DNA of 64,000 nucleotides from Pseudomonas segetis (GCF_900188155.1 NZ_FZOG01000010.1:1-64000), one strand, 5' to 3'; positions 34,207 to 43,452 are shown, counted from the stretch's first letter. Notes: generated from the sequence alone by a model not told the origin. Numbers and translations: made by a program.

Positions 34207-35215
34207 AGGTCGCGCGAACGCCAAGTTAGATAAGGTCGAGAAGGCTGCAATCCTGCTGCTGTCATTGGGTGAAACCGACGCGGCCCAGGTCTTGCGTCAC
34301 CTTGGCCCTAAGGAAGTGCAGAAGGTCGGCGTGGCCATGGCTGGCATGCGCAATATCAACCGTGACCAGGTCGAATTGGTGATGGGGGAGTTCGTCGAGA
34401 TCGTTGGCGACCAGACCAGCCTGGGCGTGGGTGCCGATGGCTACATCCGCAAGATGCTGACCCAGGCCCTTGGCGAAGATAAAGCAGGCAACCTGATTGA
34501 CCGGATTTTGCTTGGCGGCAGCACCAGCGGCCTCGACAGCCTGAAGTGGATGGAGCCGCGGGCGGTGGCTGACGTGATTCGTTACGAGCATCCGCAGATC
34601 CAGGCCATTGTCGTGGCCTACCTGGACCCCGACCAGGCCGGTGAAGTGCTGAGCCACTTTGATCATAAAGTCCGTCTGGATATCGTTCTGCGCGTGTCTT
34701 CGCTGAACACCGTCCAGCCTGCGGCCTTGAAAGAATTGAACCTGATCCTGGAGAAGCAGTTCTCCGGGAACTCCAATACCAGTCGCGCCAGCCTTGGTGG
34801 CATCAAGCGCGCTGCGGATATCATGAACTTCCTCGACAGCTCTGTTGAAGGGCAGTTGATGGATTCGATTCGTGAAGTTGACGAGGATCTGTCGACCCAG
34901 ATCGAAGACCTGATGTTTGTCTTTGACAACCTGGCTGATGTTGATGATCGTGGCATCCAGGCGCTGCTGCGCGAGGTGTCTTCCGATGTGCTGGTGCTGG
35001 CGCTCAAGGGCGCTGACGAAGCGATCAAGGAAAAGGTGTTCAAGAACATGTCCAAGCGAGCGGCCGAGTTGCTGCGTGACGACCTTGAAGCCAAGGGGCC
35101 TGTGCGCGTCAGCGATGTCGAGACCGCACAGAAAGAAATTCTCACCATCGCCCGCCGCATGGCCGAAGCCGGGGAGATCGTCCTTGGTGGCAAGGGCGGC
35201 GAAGAAATGGTGTAA
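34199..35215 (+). CDS. fliG: Motor switch protein FliG
   Basis: A 338-residue C-ring protein that contacts FliF (N-domain), FliM (EHPQ motif in YEHPQIQAIVVAYL near 125-138) and the stators (C-domain). The charged torque helix is near 285-300, in ALKGADEAIKEKVFKNMSKRAAELLRDDLE. It overlaps fliF by 8 bases and is translationally coupled to it. Confidence 0.96.
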   Translation: MSEGRANAKLDKVEKAAILLLSLGETDAAQVLRHLGPKEVQKVGVAMAGMRNINRDQVELVMGEFVEIVGDQTSLGVGADGYIRKMLTQALGEDKAGNLIDRILLGGSTSGLDSLKWMEPRAVADVIRYEHPQIQAIVVAYLDPDQAGEVLSHFDHKVRLDIVLRVSSLNTVQPAALKELNLILEKQFSGNSNTSRASLGGIKRAADIMNFLDSSVEGQLMDSIREVDEDLSTQIEDLMFVFDNLADVDDRGIQALLREVSSDVLVLALKGADEAIKEKVFKNMSKRAAELLRDDLEAKGPVRVSDVETAQKEILTIARRMAEAGEIVLGGKGGEEMV

Positions 35216-35221
35216 GCCACT

Positions 35222-36013
35222 ATGGCTAAAGAAGTCCAGAGCGAGCTTATTCGCGCCGGCGATATCAATGCGCTCGATGTCTGGTCGTTGCCGAGTTTCG
35301 ACCAGCATCCAGACACCGCCAATGAGCTTGCAGTCGAGGCGCCTGATGAGCCGCCTGCCGATGCGCAGCTCGACAGCGAAGAGGTGGCGCCGGAAGACGT
35401 CAAGCCTCTGACGCTGGATGAGCTTGAGGCCATTCGCCAGGAAGCCTACAACGAGGGTTTGTTGACCGGCGAACGTGACGGTTACCATGCCGGGCAGCTC
35501 AAGGCCAAGCAGGAAGCCGAGGCCGCATTGGCCAGCAAGCTTGAAGGGCTTGAGCGGGTGATGAGCCAGTTGTTCGAGCCCATTGCCGAGCAGGATCAGC
35601 AAATCGAGGCGGCCATGGTCGACCTGGTCAGCCGTATCACCCGAGAGGTGATCCAGCGTGAGTTGGCGCATGACTCCAGCCACATACGCCAGGTGTTGCG
35701 AGAGGCTTTGAAGTTATTACCCATTGGCGATGACAATGTGCGGATTCACCTTAATCCGCAGGATTACGACATCATCAAAACCTTGCGTGATCGCCACGAG
35801 GAAAGCTGGCGGATTCTCGAGGACGAGTCACTGCTTCCGGGCGGTTGCCGGGTGGAGTGTGCCAACAGCCGCATCGATGCGACCGTTGAAACGCGTATCA
35901 CCCAGTCGCTCAAGCAACTCTTCGAACAACAGCGCGAACAGGCGGTACATCCGCTTGAGGCCGATATGCATATTCCCCTGAGTTCAGCGGAAAACCCCAC
36001 ACGTGAAACTTGA
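35222..36013 (+). CDS. fliH: Export ATPase regulator FliH
   Basis: A 263-residue protein that binds and restrains the FliI ATPase and links it to the C ring. The N-terminal 70 residues are acidic and variable; the middle is a coiled coil with YNEGLLTGERDGYHAGQLKAKQEAEA near 77-102, related to FliH Gly-x3-Gly-type repeats. The C-terminal domain (about 140-240) has LVSRITREVIQRELAHDSSHI. Its end overlaps fliI by 11 bases. Confidence 0.92.
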   Translation: MAKEVQSELIRAGDINALDVWSLPSFDQHPDTANELAVEAPDEPPADAQLDSEEVAPEDVKPLTLDELEAIRQEAYNEGLLTGERDGYHAGQLKAKQEAEAALASKLEGLERVMSQLFEPIAEQDQQIEAAMVDLVSRITREVIQRELAHDSSHIRQVLREALKLLPIGDDNVRIHLNPQDYDIIKTLRDRHEESWRILEDESLLPGGCRVECANSRIDATVETRITQSLKQLFEQQREQAVHPLEADMHIPLSSAENPTRET

Positions 36014-37367
36014 GCGCGTTAGTTTTGCCAAGCGCTTGAGTGGCTACAGCGAGGCGATCAGGTTGCCAAGCTCACCCGTGGTCGAAGGACGTTTGCTGCG
36101 GGTGGTCGGTTTAACCCTTGAGGCCGAAGGTTTGCGTGCCTCCTTGGGCAGTCGCTGCATGGTCATCAACGAGGGCAGCTATCATCCATTGCAGGTCGAG
36201 GCCGAAGTGATGGGGTTTGCCAACGGCAAGATCTTCCTGATGCCGGTCGGCAGCCTGGCTGGCATAGCCCCGGGGGCGCGTGTGGTGCCCTTGCCGGATA
36301 CCGGGCGCCTGCCGATGGGCATGTCGATGCTCGGCCGGGTGCTTGATGGCACAGGTGCCGCGTTGGATGGCAAGGGGCGGATGAAGGCCGAAGACTGGGT
36401 GCCGATGGACGGCCCGCAAATCAACCCGATGAAGCGTCATCCGATTGACCTGCCGCTGGATGTGGGCATTCGTTCGATCAATGGCCTGTTGACTGTGGGG
36501 CGAGGCCAGCGTCTGGGTCTATTTGCCGGTACAGGCGTCGGTAAAAGCGTGCTGTTGGGCATGATGACGCGTTTTACCGAAGCCGAGATTATTGTCGTGG
36601 GGCTTATTGGCGAGCGGGGCCGCGAGGTCAAGGAATTCATCGAGGAAATACTCGGTGAAGAGGGCATCAAGCGCTCGGTCGTGGTGGCTTCGCCTGCTGA
36701 CGATGCCCCCTTGATGCGCTTGCGCGCTGCCACCTATTGCACACGAATTGCCGAATACTTTCGTGACAAGGGCAAGAATGTCCTGTTGCTGATGGATTCG
36801 CTGACCCGTTTTGCCCAGGCCCAGCGCGAAATTGCCCTGGCCATTGGTGAGCCGCCAGCTACCAAGGGATATCCACCATCAGTTTTCGCCAAATTGCCAA
36901 AGCTGGTGGAGCGTGCGGGTAATGCCGAAGAAGGTGGCGGTTCAATCACGGCTTTTTACACAGTGTTGAGCGAAGGTGACGATCAGCAGGACCCCATTGC
37001 CGATGCCGCGCGGGGGGTACTCGACGGGCACATTGTCTTGAGTCGACGCTTGGCCGAAGAGGGCCATTATCCGGCGATTGATATCGAAGCCTCGGTGAGC
37101 CGGGTGATGCCGCAAGTGGTGACGCGTGAGCATCTGCAGAACGCCCAGCGGTTCAAGCAGCTGTGGTCGCGCTACCAGCAAAGTCGCGACCTGATCAGCG
37201 TTGGCGCTTATGTGCCGGGTGGCGATGCGGACACCGACCTGGCCATTGCCAAACGCCCGCAAATGGTGGCTTTTCTGCGTCAGAGCCTGGACGAGAGCGA
37301 GGGTTTGTCGAGCAGTTCAGCCCAGCTTGCGAGCACATTCACTCCGCCAAATAATACTCAAGCATGA
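36003..37367 (+). CDS. fliI: Flagellum-specific ATPase FliI
   Basis: A 454-residue F1-beta-like ATPase of the flagellar export gate. Walker A is FAGTGVGKSVLLG near 175-187, Walker B NVLLLMDSLTRFAQAQREIALA near 259-280, and the family block PPATKGYPPSVFAKLPKLVERAG follows. It begins at a GTG inside fliH (11-base overlap), which keeps the FliH:FliI ratio in check. Its stop overlaps fliJ by 4 bases. Confidence 0.95.
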   Translation: MKLERVSFAKRLSGYSEAIRLPSSPVVEGRLLRVVGLTLEAEGLRASLGSRCMVINEGSYHPLQVEAEVMGFANGKIFLMPVGSLAGIAPGARVVPLPDTGRLPMGMSMLGRVLDGTGAALDGKGRMKAEDWVPMDGPQINPMKRHPIDLPLDVGIRSINGLLTVGRGQRLGLFAGTGVGKSVLLGMMTRFTEAEIIVVGLIGERGREVKEFIEEILGEEGIKRSVVVASPADDAPLMRLRAATYCTRIAEYFRDKGKNVLLLMDSLTRFAQAQREIALAIGEPPATKGYPPSVFAKLPKLVERAGNAEEGGGSITAFYTVLSEGDDQQDPIADAARGVLDGHIVLSRRLAEEGHYPAIDIEASVSRVMPQVVTREHLQNAQRFKQLWSRYQQSRDLISVGAYVPGGDADTDLAIAKRPQMVAFLRQSLDESEGLSSSSAQLASTFTPPNNTQA

Positions 37368-37813
37368 GTAAACGTCGCGCTCAACAGTTGGCGCCGGTGG
37401 TCGAAATGGCCGAGCGCGCCGAACGTGAAGCTGCTGTGCAGTTGGGGCGGGCTCAAGCGCTGCAGGGCCAGGCCGAGGTCAAGCTGGGTGAGCTTGAACG
37501 CTACCGCGCCGATTATCAGCAACAATGGATGACTGAAGGTCAGCGTGGTGTATCCGGGCAGTGGCTGATTAACTATCAGCGCTTTCTTTCCCAGTTGGAA
37601 ACCGCGATTGCCCAGCAGCAGCAAAGCCTTGATTGGCATCGCAATAATGTTGATAAGGTTCGCCAGGCCTGGCAGCAGCGGTATGCGCGCCTCGAAGGCC
37701 TGCGTAAATTGATCCAGCGCTACCAGGATGAAGCGCGTCAACTTGAGGACAAGCGCGAGCAGAAAATGCTCGATGAGTTGTCGCAACGGCTGGCCGGTCG
37801 CGAGCGGTTTTAA
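37364..37813 (+). CDS. fliJ: Export chaperone FliJ
   Basis: A 149-residue antiparallel coiled coil, rich in Gln, Glu, Lys and Arg, that sits in the centre of the FliI ring and drives export-gate opening. The ATGA overlap with fliI fixes the start. Last gene of the core fliEFGHIJ operon before the HPt gene. Confidence 0.9.
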   Translation: MSKRRAQQLAPVVEMAERAEREAAVQLGRAQALQGQAEVKLGELERYRADYQQQWMTEGQRGVSGQWLINYQRFLSQLETAIAQQQQSLDWHRNNVDKVRQAWQQRYARLEGLRKLIQRYQDEARQLEDKREQKMLDELSQRLAGRERF

Positions 37814-37922
37814 GCGGCCTTCTGGATGAAATCGCAAAAAAAGCATTTGGCCTTATGCCTGGGCGCCGTTAGTGTGTCTGCGCAGTGTTTTCGGTGATGG
37901 GCGAATCAAGGAGTGTCGCGCC

Positions 37923-38276
37923 GTGGTAGCACATGTTGATGAAGTCATAATTGCCGGACTGAAGGACGTCATGGGTAATGAGTACCCGGTCTTGCTCGAG
38001 GCCTACCTGCAAGACTCCCGTGAGCGCCTGCGATTGGCCGAGTATGCGCTTGCCGAGAACAATATGTCGGCCCTCTGCCTGGCCATACACAGCTTCAAGG
38101 GCAGTTGCGGCAATGTCGGTGCATATGAGCTGGCGCGCCTATGCCAGGCGCTAGAGCTGGCAGTCGAGCAACACAACAGGCCCTTGCGTGACCAATTGTT
38201 TGCCCAGATCAAAATCGAACTGGCCGCGGTCAGGATTTTTTTCCAGCTCGAAATTCAGGCTTCCCAAGCCGATTAG
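37923..38276 (+). CDS. HPt phosphotransfer protein (HptB-like)
   Basis: A 117-residue histidine phosphotransfer domain with the phosphorylated H56 in AIHSFKGSCGNVGA. It starts at a GTG with an AAGGAG site; an in-frame upstream ATG lacks one. HptB of P. aeruginosa takes phosphate from several hybrid kinases and passes it to HsbR, which acts on the anti-sigma antagonist HsbA and FlgM. In related Pseudomonas the hsbA-hsbR-hptB set lies between fliJ and fliK; here only the HPt gene remains at that spot. Assignment as HptB rests on place and domain. Confidence 0.82.
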   Translation: MVAHVDEVIIAGLKDVMGNEYPVLLEAYLQDSRERLRLAEYALAENNMSALCLAIHSFKGSCGNVGAYELARLCQALELAVEQHNRPLRDQLFAQIKIELAAVRIFFQLEIQASQAD

Positions 38277-38306
38277 ATTCTCCTCGCCAACCCATACAGG
38301 CGAACT

Positions 38307-38322
38307 TGGCCTGGCTCTTGCT
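38307..38322 (+). promoter_or_regulatory. Possible sigma-54 promoter of fliK
   Basis: TGGCCTGGCTCTTGCT keeps GG and GC at the right spacing but differs from consensus at two -24 positions. It lies 38 bases before the fliK start. Confidence 0.5.
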
Positions 38323-38359
38323 ATCTCCCAGTACGAACCAATCCGTATGGAGAGTGCCG

Positions 38360-39643
38360 ATGTCCGGTGCAGCTGACTTACTGCTCAAACCAGCAGTCGA
38401 TTTAAAGCCCAAGGTTGCGGCGGCCAAGCCTCAGGCAAAACCTGCCGAGCCCCGTGGCCGTGAGGCTTCCAGCTTCGCTGAGGTCTACGCCAATGAGCGT
38501 CAGGCCAAACCGGCCGAGCGCACAAACAGCTCGACAAAAGCGGCGAATGAGCACAAACCCAAGGCGGCCGATGATGCCGGTGCGGATGCCAATGGCGAGG
38601 CTCAGCCGCAAACGGTTGCCGAAAGCGGCAATTCCTTGCCGACCGACCCGGCGATGACCCAGGGTGAGGGCGAGGAGGGGCAAGCCGATGCACCGCCATC
38701 GACTGAAGAGACCGATGAGTTGTTCGGCCTGCAATTGAATGCCGACCAGCTTGCGCAGATGACAGCGGTCTCGGCCAACTTCAAAAGCTCGGGGCCGGCC
38801 AGTATGACCGATGCCAGTTTTGATGCCGACCTTGATGCCATGAACCAACTGCCCGCGGTACGCATGGCTTTGGATATCGGCAAGGCACAAGCGGCGGCCA
38901 ATGCCGAACAGAAATCACCCGGTACAGTAGCGGCGCAAACTTCGCTCAACCCCGAGCAGAGCTTTGCCAGCGCAATGGCGGCGATGGGCAACAAGTTGCA
39001 GTCAGGCGAGAAAACCCTGGCCGGCGAATTCAACTTGAGTGATCTCACCGCCGAAGCGCTGGATAGCCTCAAGGAGAGTTCCGCCGATACCAAGCCGGAA
39101 AACTTCGTGAGCAAGCTCAATGCGCTGAGCCAGGCTGTTACCCAGCAAACCTCGCTTACTCCGAAAATTCCGGTGGTCGGTACGCCAATCGCGATGCAAC
39201 AGGGCGGCTGGACCGAGGCAGTCGTGGATCGGGTCATGTACTTGTCGAGCCAGAACCTCAAGTCGGCAGAGATCCAGCTTGATCCGGCAGAGCTGGGGCG
39301 TTTGGAAGTGCGTATTCACATGAACCATGAACAGACCCAGGTTTCCTTTGCCAGCGCCAATGCGGCGGTGCGCGATAGTCTTGAAGGGCAAATGCACCGC
39401 TTGCGCGAGATGTTTACCCAGCAGGGAATCAATTTGCAGGATGTCAGCGTCACCGACCCAAACCAGGGGCGCGGTTGGCAAGGGCAGGGGCAAAACCAGC
39501 AACAAGCTGGCAGCGACAGTCAGCGTGGTGCTTCTGGCTCAGGCTTTACCGGCAACCATGAGGAGGAATTGTCGATTAGCAGCATCGAGCAGCGTGCCAC
39601 GGCCTATGGAGCACCTCGCAGCATGGTCGACTATTACGCCTGA
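38360..39643 (+). CDS. fliK: Hook-length control protein FliK
   Basis: A 427-residue ruler that measures the hook and switches export to late substrates. The first 280 residues are Ala/Pro/Lys-rich and unordered. The C-terminal globular domain (about 285-375) has VVDRVMYLSSQNLKSAEIQLDPAELGRLEVRIHMNHEQTQVSF, the core that contacts FlhB. A Gln-rich tail follows. The ATG at 38360 has GGAGAG. A second FliK-like gene is at 60652-62193 (minus). Confidence 0.92.
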   Translation: MSGAADLLLKPAVDLKPKVAAAKPQAKPAEPRGREASSFAEVYANERQAKPAERTNSSTKAANEHKPKAADDAGADANGEAQPQTVAESGNSLPTDPAMTQGEGEEGQADAPPSTEETDELFGLQLNADQLAQMTAVSANFKSSGPASMTDASFDADLDAMNQLPAVRMALDIGKAQAAANAEQKSPGTVAAQTSLNPEQSFASAMAAMGNKLQSGEKTLAGEFNLSDLTAEALDSLKESSADTKPENFVSKLNALSQAVTQQTSLTPKIPVVGTPIAMQQGGWTEAVVDRVMYLSSQNLKSAEIQLDPAELGRLEVRIHMNHEQTQVSFASANAAVRDSLEGQMHRLREMFTQQGINLQDVSVTDPNQGRGWQGQGQNQQQAGSDSQRGASGSGFTGNHEEELSISSIEQRATAYGAPRSMVDYYA

Positions 39644-39893
39644 GCATATTGCTGGCACAGGGCGTGACAATGCCAGGCTTGTCCATCAAGCTTGTCAGCA
39701 AGTAGTCAGGTTGCACGCGTTATGAACTATGGCGGATAAAAAAGCATTATCCTGCCGACCTTTCGCCTTACGTTGCAAAGCGTCGGGCGATTTTGTTTGT
39801 GCAGCGTTCAAAAGCATAAGGGCTAATCTGGCATAACACTTGCTCTAACAGGCTTTAATGGTTGCTAACCTGAATTTGTGACGGATTATTGGC
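39644..39893. other. fliK-fliL intergenic region
   Basis: About 250 bases. The only supported element is the fliL sigma-54 promoter (39829-39844). A TGGCACAGGG sequence near 39653 lacks the -12 GC and is rejected as a promoter. Confidence 0.45.
39829..39844 (+). promoter_or_regulatory. Sigma-54 promoter of fliLMNOPQR-flhB
   Basis: TGGCATAACACTTGCT has the correct GG-GC spacing, 50 bases before fliL. It heads the C-ring and export-gate operon. Confidence 0.78.
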
Positions 39894-40415
39894 ATGGCGA
39901 AGAAAGATAAGCCGCAAGACCCGGCAGCGGATGGCAAGTCTGGCGGTAAAATGAAGATCATTATCCTGGCTGTGGTGGCCTTGTTGCTGGTGGTGAGCCT
40001 GACAATTGCCGGTACCTGGTTCTTTCTCAGCAAGCAGGACGATACGCCGGAACCCAGCGCCGAAACCAAGCAGCAAGAGGGTGCTCCAGTCAAGCAAGCC
40101 GCTATCTATGAGGAGTTGACGCCTGCGTTTGTGGTCAACTTCAGCCAGAACGGTCGCGCTCGCTACATGCAGGTCAGCGTTGCCTTGATGTCCCGTGACC
40201 AGGCCGCACTGGACGCGCTTAAAGTGCATATGCCGGTACTGCGTAACCGTCTGGTCATGTTGTTCTCTGGCCAGGATTTCAATACGTTAGTGACACCGGT
40301 CGGCAAGGAAATGCTGCGCCAGCAAGCGACTGCCAGCGTGCAGGAACTGGCGCAAAAGGAAGTTGGCAAGACAGTGGTCGAACAAGTGTTATTTACCAAC
40401 CTCGTGTTGCAGTAG
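39894..40415 (+). CDS. fliL: Basal-body protein FliL
   Basis: A 173-residue inner-membrane protein with one helix near 21-43 (KIIILAVVALLLVVSLTIAGTWFF) and a periplasmic domain (about 70-170) with the block MQVSVALMSRDQAALDALKVHMPVLRNRLVMLFSGQDF. FliL rings surround stators and strengthen torque. First gene of fliLMNOPQR. Confidence 0.93.
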   Translation: MAKKDKPQDPAADGKSGGKMKIIILAVVALLLVVSLTIAGTWFFLSKQDDTPEPSAETKQQEGAPVKQAAIYEELTPAFVVNFSQNGRARYMQVSVALMSRDQAALDALKVHMPVLRNRLVMLFSGQDFNTLVTPVGKEMLRQQATASVQELAQKEVGKTVVEQVLFTNLVLQ

Positions 40416-40428
40416 TCGGGAGCCATCG

Positions 40429-41400
40429 ATGGCCGTGCAAGACCTGCTTTCCCAGGATGAAATTGATGCCTTGCTGCATGGTGTCGATGACGGAATGGTC
40501 GAAACTGAAGACGCTGGGGTTCCTGGTAGCGTCAAACAATATGACCTGACAAGCCAGGACCGTATCGTCCGTGGGCGCATGCCGACGTTGGAGATGATCA
40601 ACGAGCGCTTTGCCCGGTATACCCGCATCAGCATGTTCAATCTGTTGCGCCGTTCCGCGGATGTTTCAGTTGGCGGCGTGCAGGTGATGAAATTTGGCGA
40701 GTACGTGCATTCGTTGTACGTGCCGACCAGCCTCAACCTGGTGAAGATGAAGCCCTTGCGCGGCACCAGCCTGTTTATTCTCGACGCCAAGCTGGTGTTC
40801 AAGCTGGTTGATAACTTTTTTGGCGGTGATGGTCGTCACGCCAAGATCGAGGGCCGTGAATTCACTCCCACTGAATTGCGCGTGGTGCGCATGGTGCTGG
40901 ACCAGGCATTTGTCGATCTCAAGGAAGCCTGGCACGCGGTCATGGACATTAACTTCGATTACGTTAATTCCGAGGTTAACCCGGCGCTGGCCAACATCGT
41001 CAGCCCAAGTGAAGTGGTGGTTGTGTCGACCTTCCACATTGAGCTTGACGGTGGCGGTGGTGACCTGCATGTGACCATGCCTTACTCGATGATCGAGCCG
41101 ATTCGCGAAATGCTGGATGCCGGATTCCAGTCCGATGTCGGCGATCATGACGAGCGCTGGATCAACGCGCTGCGTGAAGACGTGCTGGATGTGCGCGTGC
41201 CCTTGTCGGCCACGGTTGCGCGTCGTCAGTTGAAGCTACGCGACATCCTGCACATGCAACCTGGCGATGTGATTCCGGTTGAGCTGCCAGACGATGTGAT
41301 CATGCGCGCCAGTGGCGTGCCTTCATTCAAGGTCAAGCTGGGTGCGCACAAAGGTAATTTGGCGTTGCAGGTGCTCGACCCGATTAATCGTAGCCGCTAG
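40429..41400 (+). CDS. fliM: Motor switch protein FliM
   Basis: A 323-residue C-ring protein. The N-terminal peptide LLSQDEIDALLHG (about 5-17) binds phosphorylated CheY. The middle domain includes the FliG-contacting region with VQVMKFGEYVHSLYVPTSLNL, and the C-terminal SpoA domain (about 255-320) pairs with FliN. The ATG at 40429 (MAVQDLLSQ) is chosen because the upstream frame lies within fliL. Confidence 0.96.
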   Translation: MAVQDLLSQDEIDALLHGVDDGMVETEDAGVPGSVKQYDLTSQDRIVRGRMPTLEMINERFARYTRISMFNLLRRSADVSVGGVQVMKFGEYVHSLYVPTSLNLVKMKPLRGTSLFILDAKLVFKLVDNFFGGDGRHAKIEGREFTPTELRVVRMVLDQAFVDLKEAWHAVMDINFDYVNSEVNPALANIVSPSEVVVVSTFHIELDGGGGDLHVTMPYSMIEPIREMLDAGFQSDVGDHDERWINALREDVLDVRVPLSATVARRQLKLRDILHMQPGDVIPVELPDDVIMRASGVPSFKVKLGAHKGNLALQVLDPINRSR

Positions 41401-41515
41401 CACCACGCGCGCTTGCAGGGCTGAACAATCAAGGAGCTTCTGAATCTCGTCGCGCCAGGCAGCGCATGGGTTTATAGAAGTTCAGCAAGTATTTTACGCC
41501 ATCCGAGGAAAGATC

Positions 41516-41995
41516 ATGGCAGATGAAAACGAAGCGACTTCACCCGAGGAGCAGGCATTGGCCGATGAGTGGGCCGCTGCACTGTCCGAGTCGGGCGATG
41601 CCAATCAAGATGACATAGACGCGATGCTCGCCGGTGTTGGCGATGCTGGCGGTGACTCGGCTCCGGCGGCTTCACGAGCTGAAATGGAAGAGTTTGGCGG
41701 TGTGCCAAAAAGCAATTTGCCGGTCAACCTAGAAGGCCCGAACCTTGATGTGATCCTCGACATCCCGGTGTCGATATCCATGGAAGTGGGCAATACCGAC
41801 ATCACCATCCGTAACCTGCTGCAGCTTAATCAGGGCTCGGTTATCGAACTGGATCGCCTGGCAGGCGAGCCGCTGGATGTGCTGGTCAATGGCACGCTCA
41901 TCGCCCATGGTGAAGTGGTTGTGGTCAACGAAAAGTTCGGCATTCGTCTGACGGACGTGATCAGCCCGAGCGAACGCATCAAGAAGCTACGTTGA
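41516..41995 (+). CDS. fliN: Motor switch protein FliN
   Basis: A 159-residue C-ring protein with an acidic N-terminal extension (EEQALADEWAAALSESGDANQDDIDAMLAG, near 10-40) and a C-terminal SpoA domain (about 75-158) with LDVILDIPVSISMEVGNTDITIRNLLQLNQGSVIELDRLAGEPLDVLVNGTLIAHGEVVVV. A GAGGAAAG site precedes the ATG. Long N-terminal FliN forms are typical of Pseudomonas. Confidence 0.95.
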   Translation: MADENEATSPEEQALADEWAAALSESGDANQDDIDAMLAGVGDAGGDSAPAASRAEMEEFGGVPKSNLPVNLEGPNLDVILDIPVSISMEVGNTDITIRNLLQLNQGSVIELDRLAGEPLDVLVNGTLIAHGEVVVVNEKFGIRLTDVISPSERIKKLR

Positions 41996-41996
41996 T

Positions 41997-42425
41997 ATGA
42001 AAAGCCTTGCCGTGCTGCTGGCCATGCCCTTGACCGCCCTGGCTGCCGAACCTGCTGCCAAGGCGGTGACGCCGATGGCCAGCAGTGGTATCGCCGGGCA
42101 ACTGAGCCAACTGCTGGTTGGTTTGCTGCTGGTTATCGGCTTGATCTTCTTGCTTGCCTGGCTGATGCGTCGGGTCCAGCAGATTACTCCGCGTGGTGGC
42201 CAGGCTATCAAGATTATCTCCAGCCAGGCCCTGAGCACGCGTGATCGTCTATTGCTGGTCCAGGTCGGTAACGAACAGGTGTTGCTGGGCCTGACGCCGG
42301 GGCGGATCACTCCTTTGCATGTGCTCAAGGAGCCGGTGGACAGCAGTGAGAGCAAGCCTGCGCCAGCAGAGTTTTCCCAGCGCCTGATGGAGCTGCTGGG
42401 TAAAGATAATAAGGACAAGAGTTGA
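41997..42425 (+). CDS. fliO: Export-gate assembly protein FliO
   Basis: A 142-residue membrane protein that helps FliP assemble. A signal-like N-terminus (about 1-16) and one strong helix near 36-57 (LSQLLVGLLLVIGLIFLLAWLMRRV) precede a cytoplasmic domain with IKIISSQALSTRDRLLLVQVGNEQVLLGLTPGRI. It starts 1 base after fliN and its stop overlaps fliP by 1 base. Confidence 0.92.
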   Translation: MKSLAVLLAMPLTALAAEPAAKAVTPMASSGIAGQLSQLLVGLLLVIGLIFLLAWLMRRVQQITPRGGQAIKIISSQALSTRDRLLLVQVGNEQVLLGLTPGRITPLHVLKEPVDSSESKPAPAEFSQRLMELLGKDNKDKS

Positions 42426-43180
42426 TGAGCGCGATGCGCCTGTTGTTGCTTTCGTTGTTCATGCTGGCGGCGCCGATGGCACTGGGCGCGGATGACCCGC
42501 TGTCGATTTCGGCGATCACCCTGAGCACCAATGCCCAGGGGCAGCAGGAGTATTCGGTCAGCCTGCAGATCTTGCTGATCATGACGGCGCTGAGTTTTAT
42601 CCCGGCGTTCCTGATGTTGATGACCAGCTTCACCCGGATCATCATTGTATTTTCGATTCTGCGCCAGGCGCTTGGCCTGCAGCAGACGCCATCGAACCAG
42701 ATACTGGTCGGCCTGGCGCTGTTCTTGACCCTGTTCATCATGGCGCCAGTGTTCGACCAGATTAACAAGGATGCCTTGCAGCCCTATCTCAATGAACAGC
42801 TTCAGGCGCAGGAGGCGATACTCAAGGCCGAAGGCCCGATCAAGAATTTCATGCTGGCGCAAACCCGGGAAAGTGATCTCGAGTTGTTTATGCGCCTGTC
42901 CAAGCGCACCGACATCGCCAGCCCGGATGACGCGCCGTTGACCATCCTTGTGCCGGCCTTCGTGACTTCTGAACTGAAGACCGCATTTCAGATCGGCTTT
43001 ATGATTTTTATCCCCTTCCTGATTATCGATCTGGTGGTGTCGAGTATCTTGATGGCGATGGGGATGATGATGCTCTCGCCGCTGATCATCTCGTTGCCGT
43101 TCAAGATCATGTTGTTTGTACTCATTGATGGCTGGGCGCTGATCATGGGCACACTTGCTGCCAGTTTCGGAGGTATATAG
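42425..43180 (+). CDS. fliP: Export-gate protein FliP
   Basis: A 251-residue core subunit of the export gate. A cleavable signal peptide (about 1-19) is followed by four hydrophobic helices. Signatures include LMLMTSFTRIIIVFSILRQALGLQQTPSNQILVGLALFLTLFIM near 60-103 and PFKIMLFVLIDGWALIMGTLAASF at the end. The ATG at 42425 overlaps the fliO stop (TGATG). Confidence 0.95.
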   Translation: MSAMRLLLLSLFMLAAPMALGADDPLSISAITLSTNAQGQQEYSVSLQILLIMTALSFIPAFLMLMTSFTRIIIVFSILRQALGLQQTPSNQILVGLALFLTLFIMAPVFDQINKDALQPYLNEQLQAQEAILKAEGPIKNFMLAQTRESDLELFMRLSKRTDIASPDDAPLTILVPAFVTSELKTAFQIGFMIFIPFLIIDLVVSSILMAMGMMMLSPLIISLPFKIMLFVLIDGWALIMGTLAASFGGI

Positions 43181-43182
43181 CC

Positions 43183-43452
43183 ATGACTCCAGAGGTTGCA
43201 GTCGATCTGTTTCGAGAGGCGCTGTGGCTGACCTCGATGATTGTCGCAACTATTGTTGTGCCGAGTCTGTTGGTGGGGTTGCTGGTTGCGATGTTCCAGG
43301 CTGCCACGCAGATCAACGAACAAACCCTGAGTTTCCTGCCGCGCCTGATGGTGATCTTCCTCACGCTGATTATTACCGGCCCCTGGCTGGTGCGTGAGTT
43401 GATGGACTACACGCGCACCTTGATCATGAACATTCCCTCGCTCATTGGCTGA
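43183..43452 (+). CDS. fliQ: Export-gate protein FliQ
   Basis: An 89-residue two-helix membrane protein of the export gate, with the conserved LVGLLVAMFQAATQINEQTLSFLPR near 30-55. Four copies wrap the FliP-FliR core in known structures. A GGAGG site overlaps the end of fliP. Confidence 0.95.
   Translation: MTPEVAVDLFREALWLTSMIVATIVVPSLLVGLLVAMFQAATQINEQTLSFLPRLMVIFLTLIITGPWLVRELMDYTRTLIMNIPSLIG

Noticed and set aside
34262..35683. A 473-codon open frame antisense to fliG and fliH
   Set aside because: Shadow of the fliG/fliH coding strands; no family match, start site or promoter.
39653..39668. TGGCACAGGG sequence after fliK, resembling a sigma-54 -24 box
   Set aside because: The -12 position reads GA rather than GC, and a better element for fliL lies at 39829-39844.
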